A stretch of DNA of 64,000 bases from Flavobacteriaceae bacterium (GTDB taxonomy: Bacteria > Bacteroidota > Bacteroidia > Flavobacteriales > Flavobacteriaceae): NCBI GenBank assembly GCA_028279515.1, contig JANQNQ010000002.1:1-64000 (forward strand), in the 5' to 3' direction. A model generated the notes under the pieces. The model was not told the origin of the DNA. It saw only the letters and a list, made by a program, of their open reading frames with translations, and did not search any database. Positions 1-9,487 of the stretch are shown here, piece after piece (position 1 is the first letter of the stretch; each line of letters begins with the position of its first letter). Made by a program: the position numbers and the translations under genes.

Positions 1-23
1 CTTATAATTTCAAACCATACCTT

Positions 24-64
24 CTTAAAAATAACAAAGCCAAGACTATGTTGTCTCGGCTTTG
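24..64 (-). terminator. Probable terminator of the RHS locus
   Basis: A 12-base stem with one A/C mismatch (35-46 with 53-64, core AAAGCC/GGCTTT) has a 6-base loop. Read on the minus strand it is followed by a T-rich run, so it fits the end of the minus-strand RHS and immunity transcript. Between it and the gene ending at 245 I see no further gene. Confidence 0.5.
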
Positions 65-244
65 TAATAAGTGATACAGATTTCGGTATAACTGGTTAAG
101 GGTAATTCATATCAAACCTGTTTCTTTATAGTTGTTTGTTACCACCAGCATGACGCTGTAGGTAGCAGGAGAAACTGGGTTGTTCAATATATCATAACAC
201 TTTTCCCCTGAGCATTCATAGCAGCACTATTTTGTTTTTGCTTT

Positions 245-598
245 TTAGAACATGTCATAGAATTGCCGCCTCTTTTTTTCATATTGAATAAATTGGTCAT
301 TTGACATTTCGAGAACTTTAGAACAGAAGTCAACATATTCTTTGTAATTCTGATATGTTTTTTTAGCAAAAAGGATAATCTCATCATGTATTAGAGGATG
401 GTCTAAGTCGCTTATTTTTAAAGTGGCATATCGTTTTCTTGATTTTGGTTTTTCCTTGTAAAATTTCGAATACAAATTATATACATAATTGGTAATCCTA
501 TCACTTAATGCATCAATTATACTATTGGAATAATTGCTTCCCATTATACAATAATAATATTCTCTTATATTTTTGTGAAAAATTTCTATCGAATCCAT
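245..598 (-). CDS. Hypothetical protein in immunity position of RHS toxin
   Basis: A 117-residue protein without signal peptide or membrane segment, rich in Tyr, Lys and Asp/Glu, so probably cytoplasmic. I do not recognise a family. It lies 44 bases downstream of the RHS protein with the variable C-terminus and on the same strand. In polymorphic toxin systems that is the usual place of the cognate immunity gene, because the toxin is the last domain of the upstream protein. The immunity role is inferred from position only. A shorter overlapping frame at 184-387 is a shadow of this gene. Confidence 0.6.
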   Translation of the reverse strand: MDSIEIFHKNIREYYYCIMGSNYSNSIIDALSDRITNYVYNLYSKFYKEKPKSRKRYATLKISDLDHPLIHDEIILFAKKTYQNYKEYVDFCSKVLEMSNDQFIQYEKKRRQFYDMF

Positions 599-642
599 AC
601 TTCCAAACTTATAATCATCATGTTTAGATTAGTCTAGTGAAC

Positions 643-3600
643 TTAATCCAACCAGTTATATTTAATCTTTACTTTATTTGCTTCTAATATAGGTCTTTCA
701 AATCTACTCCATATTGACATCGGATTTGCGTTAGCTCCTCTAGTAACATAAACATTCACTGTTGAACCTCTTGGAATGCTTCTAGCTAATACTTGAGATA
801 ACCTTCCCCAATATTCCCAAGCTTTACTACCAACATGATAATCCATGCTAGAGGTTAACTTATTTAAACTGACTCCAGCATTGGTTTCACTTATAACCTC
901 ATATCCTGCCTTTTTTGCAAATTCTCGGGCACTAACTCCATTGACCCTGCCAGACCAAAATGCAAACCTACTTGTTCTTGCTCTAGTAATTAACTTACCC
1001 ATGGTAGTTAAAGGTCCCTTAAATGCCAATATATCAAATAAAATATTGTTTTCTTCAAGATTACCCGATGCTTTTCTAAGTCTACCACCATAATAATCTC
1101 GTGCTTGAATAGCCCAAGCAGATAGTCCTAATAGAGCTTCGTCCGTCAAATTGTAATCCCCCAGTGACTCAATAGATGTTATACCCTGGCCAATACTTCT
1201 TATAGTACTTCTCCAAGATTCATAATAAGCACTTTCGCTCTGCCATATCTTATCTCTAGCATTATAATACTGAGTTACCTTATAACTTGGCATTGTTGGA
1301 TAACCATATCGTGTCTGTTCTCTTGTCTGCCCATCTTTACAATCATGACATTCAGTTTCCCCATCATATTGAGCTTGTAATGACCTAAACATACTTTGAG
1401 CATCCGCTCCCGTATATGTAGTTCCATAAGAAGTTTCTATTACATCAGCTCCTGAAGGGTCAGAAAATAAAACTGGATTGTTGTCATAACCATTATAAGT
1501 AGAGTTTGAGAAATGCGTAACAGGGTCATGTACAACCCATCGTGCAATTGCAGGGTCATAGTGGCGTAATTCCATCTCTTGCATGTTGTAGTCAAGGGCT
1601 TGCTCGAATTCCATGCCGTTGTATTCAAAGGTATGATCTCTCCCCACGATGGTACTATTATACCCCTGATGCTTTAACCCAAACGGATAATAGTTGTTTT
1701 CCTCAACAATCTCTGAGTCTATAGTGTGGGTCTCCACCCGTGTCACCTTTACCTCATCAAACCATGCCTTGTTTCCTGACCCCCATACATCCAATCTTAG
1801 ATTAAAGTTCACCATGTCTGGAGGTGAGACCACCCTTTTTTCGAGATAGACCCAACGGCCTCGCTCTGTTGTGGTAAGATAGTCATATTTGCTAAAGTTA
1901 TGGGTCTCTCCTTCCCTATTTTGAAACAGGAATACAACAGCTCTTGGGGAATCATTGTACACCCAAGCAGAAAAAATGTACTCGACCGTTTCATTGTGAT
2001 CTAGTGGTACATATTCATTGCTGCGCACTTTGTATGAACCCCATCCTTGCGGTACCTCTAAATAGGCAGATCGATCGCCAGTTTTCTTTAGGTTTGTATC
2101 ATAAGATGTAACACTGTCATCGATTCCCTCTGGTGCGCCCATGCTATCCCAACCACTGGCCGATTCAAAGCCCTCATCAACCACTGGGATGTGTTCAGCT
2201 AATTGTGTAGGCTCTGTGGCGATAGACCCATCGCCATTGGCATCACTATAACTCAAACGATTGTTTCCCAAATGATCCCTGTATTGATATACATATTTAT
2301 AATCAACATCACCATCAATAGTAGGCAATACCTCAACGTAACCTTCGGGCTGAAAGAAAAACTGCAACCGTTCGGCATTGGGTATGCCTTCATAGATAAA
2401 GTTATCGGCGTACAAGGTGCTCTTCAGTGTTTGTCCGTCACGTACAACCTTCTTCAACTTGGTACCGTTTGCAGCATATATATAATTTATATGTCTTAGT
2501 ACACCATCAAAACTGATCTTTGTTGGGAGGTTCAAGTGATTGTATTCGATATTGGTAATTCCTTTATTGGCATCTGAGATCATGTTTCCATTGACATCGT
2601 ATGTGTAGTCATCACCCATGGTGTTTCCGTCCTTAAATCCGTTGTCAATGTTCGTACCATCACTAACACTGGTCAGTTGGTTTCCGTTGTAGGTATATGA
2701 CAATAGATCCATAACACCGAACGCAGTGTGTTCTGTATCAGTGGTTCCTAATCGGGTGATGCCTTGGATGTTTCCGTTCTTATCATACCAAGCAAACTCG
2801 CTATAACGATGCGCATTGTCCTCTGCATCCTTCAATCGATTCAATGCATCGTATTTATAGCGATACCATCTTTCTTGATGGTCATTGGCCGTCTTCCATT
2901 TGATACGATTGATGTTTCCGTTGTAAAGGGGAACCAAGTTACTATCACTCGAGTCTGTTGTATCGTAATCGATGTTCATGGCAAACAGATCCTGCCCCAA
3001 TGTATTCACTTCATTAATTCCTCTTAACCAACCGCGAATGTTATAGGTGTGGTCAATGTGCTGTAGACCATCATTGACCGCTTTACCTCCTACCTTCTTG
3101 GTGACCGGTTGTCCAAGTTCGTCATATACATGCTCGGCGATTAACTCTTCTGTGTTGGTTCCTACTTTTTTGGCATGTCTTAGGAGTCTATTATGATGGT
3201 CATAGGTGAAATGATCGCTAGTGACCACACCATCTTGAGGACCAAAATGTGCCGTTTGCGTTTGCTGAATATGGCCAAGAAAGTCTAGCTCGTGCATATG
3301 GGTCTCAGTTGTATTGAGAAATTCGTTTTGTGTACCCGTATGGATGATACGCCCTTTCTCATCATAATTGATGACGGTAGTGATCCATTGATCTGTTTTG
3401 AGCACTCTGGTCTTGCTCCCCGCTGGGAGTCCTTTAACCGCATCGGTTGGTGTCACACCATAGACGGGTTGTGTATAACGTAATGTGCCCGTGTCAAATT
3501 GGTAGTCATCGTAGTATTGTATGGTATGATACTGCAATGAATCTTTAGGAAAAGAATCATTGGTATAATACAAAAATACTCCCTGAGAAGTATCGCTAAA

Positions 3601-4743
3601 AGTGCTTGTTCGCACTTCATGAAGTTTGGTAATACTGGCGTTTGCTACAGCTTGTACTTCCTCACGAGAACTATTGAGAGAAGTAACCCCTGTGTAGGCT
3701 GTTCTTCCTAAGGCATCATACTTTGTAAAGAGCCATTGCCCCTGCCCCCTCAACAAGGCGTCTTGTGTAAGGATAGGTTGGTCTAGAGCATTGTAAACAA
3801 TATATTCCCAACCTTTTCCTGGTAGTTTTTTCTCTACCAATCGATTGCGATGGTCGTATCGATATTGGTAGCAGAGCGTATTCAGTATTTCACTATCGAT
3901 GTTATCATTTTCACTGGCCAAAGGAGGCAACACATAGGTAAGATTCCCAAAAATATCATATACATAATAGGTGTCGTGGGGCTCTTGATCATAGGTGCGT
4001 TTAAGGACCACTCGTCCATGTAAATCTGTATACTCCTCACTAGTGTGATCGTTGATGTAAAACTGGCTGGACTGCCAGTTCTCGTCTTTGGTGATATTCT
4101 TGTAAAGCACTGCCCTTTGATAATGGCCATCTTCGGTCAATGATGGCACCTCCGTATTCGTTGGATCTGCAAAAACCACCTTAAATCTTCGCACTTCAGA
4201 GGAATCGTTGCTACCATAAACATATTTTATGGTGTGGTCGTTATCATTATTTGGTTTTATACCCCAAACGCTCCCCGGAGCTCCTTGCTGTGTGATTCGG
4301 CCCAAAGGAGAAGCCTCCATGGTCACTTCGCTATAAGGGTTGGGTTTACTTACATCCAACTCATTGAAAAATCGATCGAGGTAAAAAGCATTTAAACTAT
4401 CCAAAACGTTCCTGTGTATGTCTCCATGTAAACTTGGTGCGGGATATGGGAGATATGTCTTCACTTGTCTACCAAATTGGTCATACTCAAAATGGGTTAC
4501 TATATCTTCTCCTCTTCCGCCTGCAGCAACGGCTATTGATTGTTTTGATCGCCCCAAACCATCATAGTAGTCGATTGTCTGCATGGTTAGACTATCAACC
4601 GCAGTAGTATCTCTGGTGGCTATTTTATATACGGTGCTTTTCACATAATTCTCGGAGGTGCTTTGAGCAGCGATAGATTGGGTTATCAATACTAATATTG
4701 CTAGTAAATAACTTGTATTCTTCTTATAATTATTTGTATTCAT
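643..4743 (-). CDS. RHS-repeat protein with DUF6443-like N-terminus, CBM-like insert and variable C-terminal toxin region
   Basis: A 1366-residue secreted polymorphic-toxin candidate. Residues 1-27 form a signal peptide (ending SIAAQ). From about 30 to 850 there are many YD/RHS-type repeats (YDxxGR, YNxxNQ), beginning with a Bacteroidota-type DUF6443-like region (MQTIDYYDGLGR). Residues about 855-1003 look like a jelly-roll carbohydrate-binding module (FESASGW ... AWFDEVKV). The conserved RHS core follows at about 1020-1100 (YYPFGLKHQGYN ... ELRHYDPAIARW ... YNGYDNNPVLFSDPSG). Beyond DPSG the sequence is no longer RHS-like. The last 110 residues (from about FWSGRVNG at 1264 to KYNWLD) are the likely toxin, of a type I cannot name. 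It is encoded 62 bases downstream of the RHS partner at 4805-7984. Confidence 0.85.
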   Translation of the reverse strand: MNTNNYKKNTSYLLAILVLITQSIAAQSTSENYVKSTVYKIATRDTTAVDSLTMQTIDYYDGLGRSKQSIAVAAGGRGEDIVTHFEYDQFGRQVKTYLPYPAPSLHGDIHRNVLDSLNAFYLDRFFNELDVSKPNPYSEVTMEASPLGRITQQGAPGSVWGIKPNNDNDHTIKYVYGSNDSSEVRRFKVVFADPTNTEVPSLTEDGHYQRAVLYKNITKDENWQSSQFYINDHTSEEYTDLHGRVVLKRTYDQEPHDTYYVYDIFGNLTYVLPPLASENDNIDSEILNTLCYQYRYDHRNRLVEKKLPGKGWEYIVYNALDQPILTQDALLRGQGQWLFTKYDALGRTAYTGVTSLNSSREEVQAVANASITKLHEVRTSTFSDTSQGVFLYYTNDSFPKDSLQYHTIQYYDDYQFDTGTLRYTQPVYGVTPTDAVKGLPAGSKTRVLKTDQWITTVINYDEKGRIIHTGTQNEFLNTTETHMHELDFLGHIQQTQTAHFGPQDGVVTSDHFTYDHHNRLLRHAKKVGTNTEELIAEHVYDELGQPVTKKVGGKAVNDGLQHIDHTYNIRGWLRGINEVNTLGQDLFAMNIDYDTTDSSDSNLVPLYNGNINRIKWKTANDHQERWYRYKYDALNRLKDAEDNAHRYSEFAWYDKNGNIQGITRLGTTDTEHTAFGVMDLLSYTYNGNQLTSVSDGTNIDNGFKDGNTMGDDYTYDVNGNMISDANKGITNIEYNHLNLPTKISFDGVLRHINYIYAANGTKLKKVVRDGQTLKSTLYADNFIYEGIPNAERLQFFFQPEGYVEVLPTIDGDVDYKYVYQYRDHLGNNRLSYSDANGDGSIATEPTQLAEHIPVVDEGFESASGWDSMGAPEGIDDSVTSYDTNLKKTGDRSAYLEVPQGWGSYKVRSNEYVPLDHNETVEYIFSAWVYNDSPRAVVFLFQNREGETHNFSKYDYLTTTERGRWVYLEKRVVSPPDMVNFNLRLDVWGSGNKAWFDEVKVTRVETHTIDSEIVEENNYYPFGLKHQGYNSTIVGRDHTFEYNGMEFEQALDYNMQEMELRHYDPAIARWVVHDPVTHFSNSTYNGYDNNPVLFSDPSGADVIETSYGTTYTGADAQSMFRSLQAQYDGETECHDCKDGQTREQTRYGYPTMPSYKVTQYYNARDKIWQSESAYYESWRSTIRSIGQGITSIESLGDYNLTDEALLGLSAWAIQARDYYGGRLRKASGNLEENNILFDILAFKGPLTTMGKLITRARTSRFAFWSGRVNGVSAREFAKKAGYEVISETNAGVSLNKLTSSMDYHVGSKAWEYWGRLSQVLARSIPRGSTVNVYVTRGANANPMSIWSRFERPILEANKVKIKYNWLD

Positions 4744-4804
4744 GAGTCCTTATTTTAAAAGCTCATGTTGTCATCGTAAGTTGAAGGGGAAACGAAATTA
4801 TTTG

Positions 4805-7800
4805 TTATTGACTGCGATAGTGGTATTCATGTTTGCTGAGGATGTTACCGTCATAATCCTTTACCAACCTTAAGCGATTGAAGGTATCATATTCATAGAA
4901 TAGTGTTAAACCATTTGGGTCAGTAACACTCGTGACACCGACAAGAGGTGCATAGGTATAGAGTGTTACCTCGGCATCAGGCAAACCTATATAGAGTTTG
5001 TTCAATTCGGTTCGTAACGCAGCATCTGAGTTCGGAGCATTGATAATTGTTGCATCTAAGTTCAATGCTGCGATCTGTATCTGAGTAGCATTGTGAATCT
5101 TGGCCACAGGATACGTACCTCCATATCCCCAGATATAACTGATGTGAACACCATTTTTTCGACTTACCTCAAGAAGATTGCCTTGAGCATCGTAGTCGTG
5201 GTAGATAAGGCGGTCTTCTATAGTTTCTGTTCCTTTAGAAACACTAACTTTCTCAGGTAAAATGATACCGTCACCCCAGTCTTTGTACTGCGTATGTTGC
5301 GTACTCAGCAAGTTTTCTAATCCATCAAAAGACACTTCCCAATTCTTAATTTCAACAGGAATAGTCAGTTTGTTCATTTCTATGAGTTGCTGTTCTGCCT
5401 CAGATGGGTTTTGCTGATCCTGTGGGTATATCATTGAAGTTTTCGATATTCCGCCTTCACTATTGGTTTTATCGGTTCTTGTCAACAGTAAGTGCGCAGG
5501 ATTATCGTAATGATAGTTGGTAACCGAAGTAACCGAATCTGATTCAAAAAAACGAGTTACGGTTTCCTTGGCTATGTTTGTCCAACCACTTTCTATTTCA
5601 TATTCTGTGAGATTTTGAGCATATTCCCAAGGGCTGGCATCCGTTCTGATTACATTGTTACCCCATTTCGCAGCATACGATCGTACTGGGATGAACTCAC
5701 TCGCTGTATGGTATGGGATGCTGGTGTATTCGAGCACCCTGTTTTCTGTCTTTTCAAACACATCTCCTCTTTTCGTGTAATGTACTTCTGATTGCAGTTG
5801 CCCTCTGTACAACTCATTGCTTTGGGCTGGCGGGTGTGGAAATATTCCATAAGGAACATCCCTAACATGGGAATATGTTCTAATTGTGTATCCTGTCTTA
5901 TCAGGTTCATCGGTTTCTTCAATAACCGTCTTATATCCTACAAAAGAGCCAGAATGCGATATTTGCTGCATGGTACTGATCGACCTAAGTCTGAGAAATA
6001 GCGAAGAAAAAGACCCTCCAACCGCAATGTCACCATTTTGAACTTCAATAATATCGGCAAAATTGGTACCAGCCTCACCAAAGATATCTCCCGAGGATTC
6101 GTTTGAGTTGTAGTCCGTTACATAATGATATCGTTTTACAATCGGACGGGTCCTGGAAAGTGAATTTGGATAATTTCTAATTTCCTTCACTCTAAGCCCT
6201 CCCGCATAACGTAAAGGGCTTTCATTTGTATCTAATCGTTTCTTCCATGTTACCGTAAAATAGAATTCCTGGTACTGAGGAGGGTCTTGGTCAAACTCAG
6301 CTGAAATTTTATACGCTCCATTTGGAAGATAAAAGTCTCTATTCATGTGCAAGGTGTAACTGATGTTAGCGTTTTCTGGTGAAAGACCTATCAACCTAAA
6401 AATGGCACACTGATCAGCTCCGTTTGAAAGGTCGCATCCAGGAAACCCAATCTCAACCTTCACGTTGCCACCACCATTAGGGTTGTTGTTATTCAAGATT
6501 AAATCTGGTAGATTATTAATAGTAAAAGTAGCCTCATAGTAGTCTGTGCTAGGCGTTCCCTCTCCCTCTCCTTCGAGAAATACTGCTTCATCAACATACT
6601 GAACGGGTACATCACCTGCAACAACGTCATGATTTTCATATTCCAACTCCGTATATCCGCCCGTGGGATATATGATCTTATTCAAAATACCGAACTGTGA
6701 CTTTGTAGGGTTTACTTCTCTATCTGCTCCAGCTATTTGCTGTGGCGGATTTGAATTTGGCACGTAGGTAGTAGGAATGAGGTTTCTATTTGACAACTTT
6801 CCGTTGTAATACCCCCAATAGTCTTGAGCAGGACTCTTCCTGCATGGTGGTATATTTTCACGGTCATAAAAAAATTGATGGGATAAACGCTCTACAGAAT
6901 CAAGAGATACGTTTTCAAGTTTTTCCAGTAACATCCAATTGTTTACATAGTCCTCATCATTCGGCGAACAAGAGCTTCCTCTAAGATAGTCATAGGTGAA
7001 GTTAAACTGAGATATAGGTTCATCATGCTCACCGTGTACTGCAATCTTACTTAAACTATATCCACCTTTAAGATCTTCTCGCTCACTTGTCGAGCGGTTA
7101 AAATCAATGCGTCCGTGTCTAAATTCGATAGAATTCAACACTTTGGCGCTAATTATATTTAGTGTATTTATACTTCTATCAACAGGAGGGCTCCCATTCA
7201 CCACACCTCTAAGGAATTGATACTTAGTCGCCAACGTCTTCGTCCAATAGCGCTGATCCTCTGAAACATAATTGAACCTAATGGTGTCCTTCTTACTAGC
7301 TGATATCATCTTAGAAGCCTTCCAACTCGACGTAGTCTGAGATGATGTTCCTTGAGAAGCGGTAGTCTCCTTAACATCAAGGACGTATTCGATTCCGTTC
7401 TGAGTCTTCAGCATGAAATTATGCCCTTCCCGAGTGATAATAATGTTGGATTTAGGTACTGTTATAAACGTTTCGGATTCTTGGTCAAAGAAGAACTTTC
7501 CTGTCTCATCTGGCAATGAGTAATGAAAAATATCAGGTTCTGAATCAGCATCACCTCCATAAAGATCGGCTCTGAATAACTCATAATGCTCTCCTTCTTC
7601 TTGCATCAGTTGTCTAACGGTCTTTCCCATATAACCGTAAAAAAACCCTCCTCCTTGCTCATCAGGAATACCTCTGACACTTCTTGAAATGGTAGGAATC
7701 GTGTTTAGTGACCAACCCATACCCACCCATGATGCTATGGTCTCTACACGGTTTCCGCCTGCATGGTAACTAATGGAAATAGGTACACTTAGTTCTCCAG

Positions 7801-7984
7801 AGTTTACAGTATATATGGGAATACTGATGTTGGGAGTTCCTGTAAAATGGCCTATGGGAATTTCTCCGTACTTGGCGATAGCCGCAGCATTTGGACTCAA
7901 AGGAGTTAAATTAGGAATATCAATAGCTTCTTGGCCAACAACCGACAAACTAATGATTAATAATAAAAAGGTTACCTTTTTCAT
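4805..7984 (-). CDS. Large secreted RHS-type shell protein, partner of the downstream RHS toxin
   Basis: 1059 residues with a signal peptide (MKKVTFLLLIISLSVVGQEA). The N-terminal part (LTPLSPNAAAIAKYGEIP...GTPNISIPIY, SISYHAGG) is typical of Bacteroidota proteins encoded just upstream of RHS-core proteins. The middle is a beta-rich sheath region. The C-terminus has clear YD repeats (YHDYDAQGNL, YIWGYGGTYPVAKI, FYEYDTFNRLRLVKDYDGN). It has no RHS core PxG cut site and no variable tail, so it is probably a structural partner and not itself a toxin. It is the first gene of a minus-strand unit with the RHS toxin and putative immunity gene. The partner role is inference from gene order. Confidence 0.75.
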   Translation of the reverse strand: MKKVTFLLLIISLSVVGQEAIDIPNLTPLSPNAAAIAKYGEIPIGHFTGTPNISIPIYTVNSGELSVPISISYHAGGNRVETIASWVGMGWSLNTIPTISRSVRGIPDEQGGGFFYGYMGKTVRQLMQEEGEHYELFRADLYGGDADSEPDIFHYSLPDETGKFFFDQESETFITVPKSNIIITREGHNFMLKTQNGIEYVLDVKETTASQGTSSQTTSSWKASKMISASKKDTIRFNYVSEDQRYWTKTLATKYQFLRGVVNGSPPVDRSINTLNIISAKVLNSIEFRHGRIDFNRSTSEREDLKGGYSLSKIAVHGEHDEPISQFNFTYDYLRGSSCSPNDEDYVNNWMLLEKLENVSLDSVERLSHQFFYDRENIPPCRKSPAQDYWGYYNGKLSNRNLIPTTYVPNSNPPQQIAGADREVNPTKSQFGILNKIIYPTGGYTELEYENHDVVAGDVPVQYVDEAVFLEGEGEGTPSTDYYEATFTINNLPDLILNNNNPNGGGNVKVEIGFPGCDLSNGADQCAIFRLIGLSPENANISYTLHMNRDFYLPNGAYKISAEFDQDPPQYQEFYFTVTWKKRLDTNESPLRYAGGLRVKEIRNYPNSLSRTRPIVKRYHYVTDYNSNESSGDIFGEAGTNFADIIEVQNGDIAVGGSFSSLFLRLRSISTMQQISHSGSFVGYKTVIEETDEPDKTGYTIRTYSHVRDVPYGIFPHPPAQSNELYRGQLQSEVHYTKRGDVFEKTENRVLEYTSIPYHTASEFIPVRSYAAKWGNNVIRTDASPWEYAQNLTEYEIESGWTNIAKETVTRFFESDSVTSVTNYHYDNPAHLLLTRTDKTNSEGGISKTSMIYPQDQQNPSEAEQQLIEMNKLTIPVEIKNWEVSFDGLENLLSTQHTQYKDWGDGIILPEKVSVSKGTETIEDRLIYHDYDAQGNLLEVSRKNGVHISYIWGYGGTYPVAKIHNATQIQIAALNLDATIINAPNSDAALRTELNKLYIGLPDAEVTLYTYAPLVGVTSVTDPNGLTLFYEYDTFNRLRLVKDYDGNILSKHEYHYRSQ

Positions 7985-8123
7985 ATATAGATCGTATTGA
8001 TGATTTAAGTATGAAAAATGAGGGCATTGTGCACCAGATCAAAATAAGCTCCGTTAGAGAAGATGTAATTACAAGGGGAAGACAATAATGAATTGCAAGG
8101 TAAAAAAATAACTTGCAAGGGCC

Positions 8124-8177
8124 TATGTACTATATGTCAAACGTACATAAAAATATTGAACTAGGCAAATTTGCCTA
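8124..8177. promoter_or_regulatory. Inverted repeats in the RHS/XRE divergent intergenic region
   Basis: Positions 8162-8177 form a perfect 16-base palindrome, TAGGCAAATTTGCCTA, about 33 bases before the first XRE gene. A second inverted repeat, TATGTAC (8124-8130) and GTACATA (8143-8149), lies upstream with a 12-base spacer. Such dyads are the usual binding sites of small XRE repressors. Control of the XRE gene, or of the divergent RHS operon, is inference. Confidence 0.5.
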
Positions 8178-8210
8178 TAGAATGTTGTACCCAAATGACA
8201 ACTTTTGAGT

Positions 8211-8450
8211 GTGAAAAAGTATGTACGTAACGAACAACTTATTGCCAGTTTTGGGAAACATGTAAGGCGCATGCGCGAAGAAAGAGGTCTAACACAAGAG
8301 GATCTTGCGTTTTCGATGAACATGGAGATTTCTCAAGTGAGCCGTGTTGAACGTGGGGTGATCAACACCTCGATCAGTATGGCCTATGAGATCTCTAAGG
8401 CGATGGACGTCCCTTTTCACGAATTCCTTAACTTTGAGTTGGAAGAATAA
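8211..8450 (+). CDS. Small XRE-family (HTH_3) transcriptional regulator
   Basis: A stand-alone lambda-repressor-like helix-turn-helix protein of 79 residues from GTG at 8211; an in-frame TTG at 8205 would add two. The HTH covers most of the protein (FGKHVRRMREERGLTQEDLAFSM ... QVSRVERG ... ISKAMDVPFHEFLNF). The 16-base palindrome at 8162-8177 just upstream suggests autoregulation. It is transcribed away from the RHS locus and is followed 76 bases later by a second XRE gene. It has no ligand or peptidase domain. Confidence 0.85.
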   Translation: MKKYVRNEQLIASFGKHVRRMREERGLTQEDLAFSMNMEISQVSRVERGVINTSISMAYEISKAMDVPFHEFLNFELEE

Positions 8451-8526
8451 CTCGCCCCCTCTCCCATTTTTTCGCCCTTCTTGACGCCAAAAACTACTTC
8501 GATCGAAACACCTTTAACCTATTCGT

Positions 8527-8781
8527 ATGAAGAAGTTTGTCATAAGCCCCGAAGAAAAAAACGAGTGCAAACGCCAGTTTGGCATCAATGTAAGAAGAAT
8601 TCGCATTGAGAAGGGATACTCTCAGCTCGAACTCAGCGCCTTGCTTGACAAAGGCGGAAACACCTTGCTCTCCCGTATAGAAAATGGAAAGGCCAATGTC
8701 ACTTTAATGACCGTTTATATGTTGAGTAAAGCGCTGAATGTTGAAATCAAAGAATTGTTTGATTTTGAGGTTTACACCTAA
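8527..8781 (+). CDS. Second small XRE-family transcriptional regulator
   Basis: 84 residues, again a single HTH_3 domain (FGINVRRIRIEKGYSQLELSALLDKGGNTLLSRIENGKANVTLMTVYMLSKALNVEIKELFDF split over residues 17-80). It is a diverged paralogue of the protein encoded just upstream; both share the VRR-R--KG-(T/S)Q-(D/L) arrangement and the ISKA/LSKA helix. The two genes lie in tandem, suggesting duplication. The target is unknown; candidates are its own promoter region and the RHS locus. It converges with the membrane protein gene ending at 8785, only 3 bases away. Confidence 0.85.
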   Translation: MKKFVISPEEKNECKRQFGINVRRIRIEKGYSQLELSALLDKGGNTLLSRIENGKANVTLMTVYMLSKALNVEIKELFDFEVYT

Positions 8782-8784
8782 GAA

Positions 8785-9411
8785 TTAAGACCCTTTCCGC
8801 ATCAACCAAACCCCAGATGCCAATACCCAAGCAGCTACGCTAAACGTAAAGATTCGAAAACCCGTTAAGCTGATGAAGGCAAAACCTGTGATGGCTCCAA
8901 TTATGGCAAAGACAGTGATGGCTATCCCTAAGTATCCAATCCATTTGGCATCTTTCAACATTTTTAGTGAATAGATCTCAATGGCCGCACAAATACCTGC
9001 AATAAAGATATAGTCTAACGGTTTGTTGATCGAGAAACTAAAATTGGCAATGGGTCTTAATACTTGTGCATTTTGCTCTAAATTGTCAGCATACTGTCCT
9101 AAAAAATACGGAAGTACCAGTCCGTTAAAAAGCGCTGCAAACATAGCCGCCATTAGCGCCACACCCACAATAATCAAGGCCAACTGATTCAAATGATATC
9201 GATCGGGGAGTGCCTTAGAAAGTCCGTAAAACCCAAAGAAGACAAAAGGTAAGCTAGTAATGGCCAAGGCATGCGAAACCATTATGATGCCAGTAATTTG
9301 TACGATACGCTCCAAGCTTCCACCCGAAGGATGCAATACCATGGTTGCGATAATGAGTAAAGCTCCTAGCAATAAAGAGATTCCGGTGCTTTTGTTGCGA
9401 TGTTTTTCCAT
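8785..9411 (-). CDS. Multi-pass membrane protein of unknown function
   Basis: 208 residues from ATG at 9411; a TTG at 9438 is also possible but less likely. Six or so hydrophobic segments are visible (for example GISLLLGALLIIATMVL, ITSLPFVFFGFYGL, LIIVGVALMAAMFAALF, LGIAITVFAIIGAITGFAF, FTFSVAAWVLASGVWL). I do not recognise a named family with confidence; it resembles the DUF4386-type group of small integral membrane proteins. It lies 76 bases downstream of a Crp/Fnr-like regulator on the same strand, so it may be that regulator's target or operon partner. Confidence 0.6.
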   Translation of the reverse strand: MEKHRNKSTGISLLLGALLIIATMVLHPSGGSLERIVQITGIIMVSHALAITSLPFVFFGFYGLSKALPDRYHLNQLALIIVGVALMAAMFAALFNGLVLPYFLGQYADNLEQNAQVLRPIANFSFSINKPLDYIFIAGICAAIEIYSLKMLKDAKWIGYLGIAITVFAIIGAITGFAFISLTGFRIFTFSVAAWVLASGVWLMRKGS

Positions 9412-9487
9412 AGATCGTTGTTTTTGATGAACGACCAAATGTCTTTTATTTCTTCGGAAAACACCCTTGATTCAAATCAATAAACAG

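Noticed and set aside
184-387. 67-codon minus-strand frame at the left edge
   Set aside because: It overlaps the 245-598 gene in another frame and has low-complexity Lys-rich content; considered a shadow.
2203-3483. Plus-strand frames opposite the RHS gene
   Set aside because: They are mirror frames of the repeat-rich RHS coding sequence without start signals or protein motifs.
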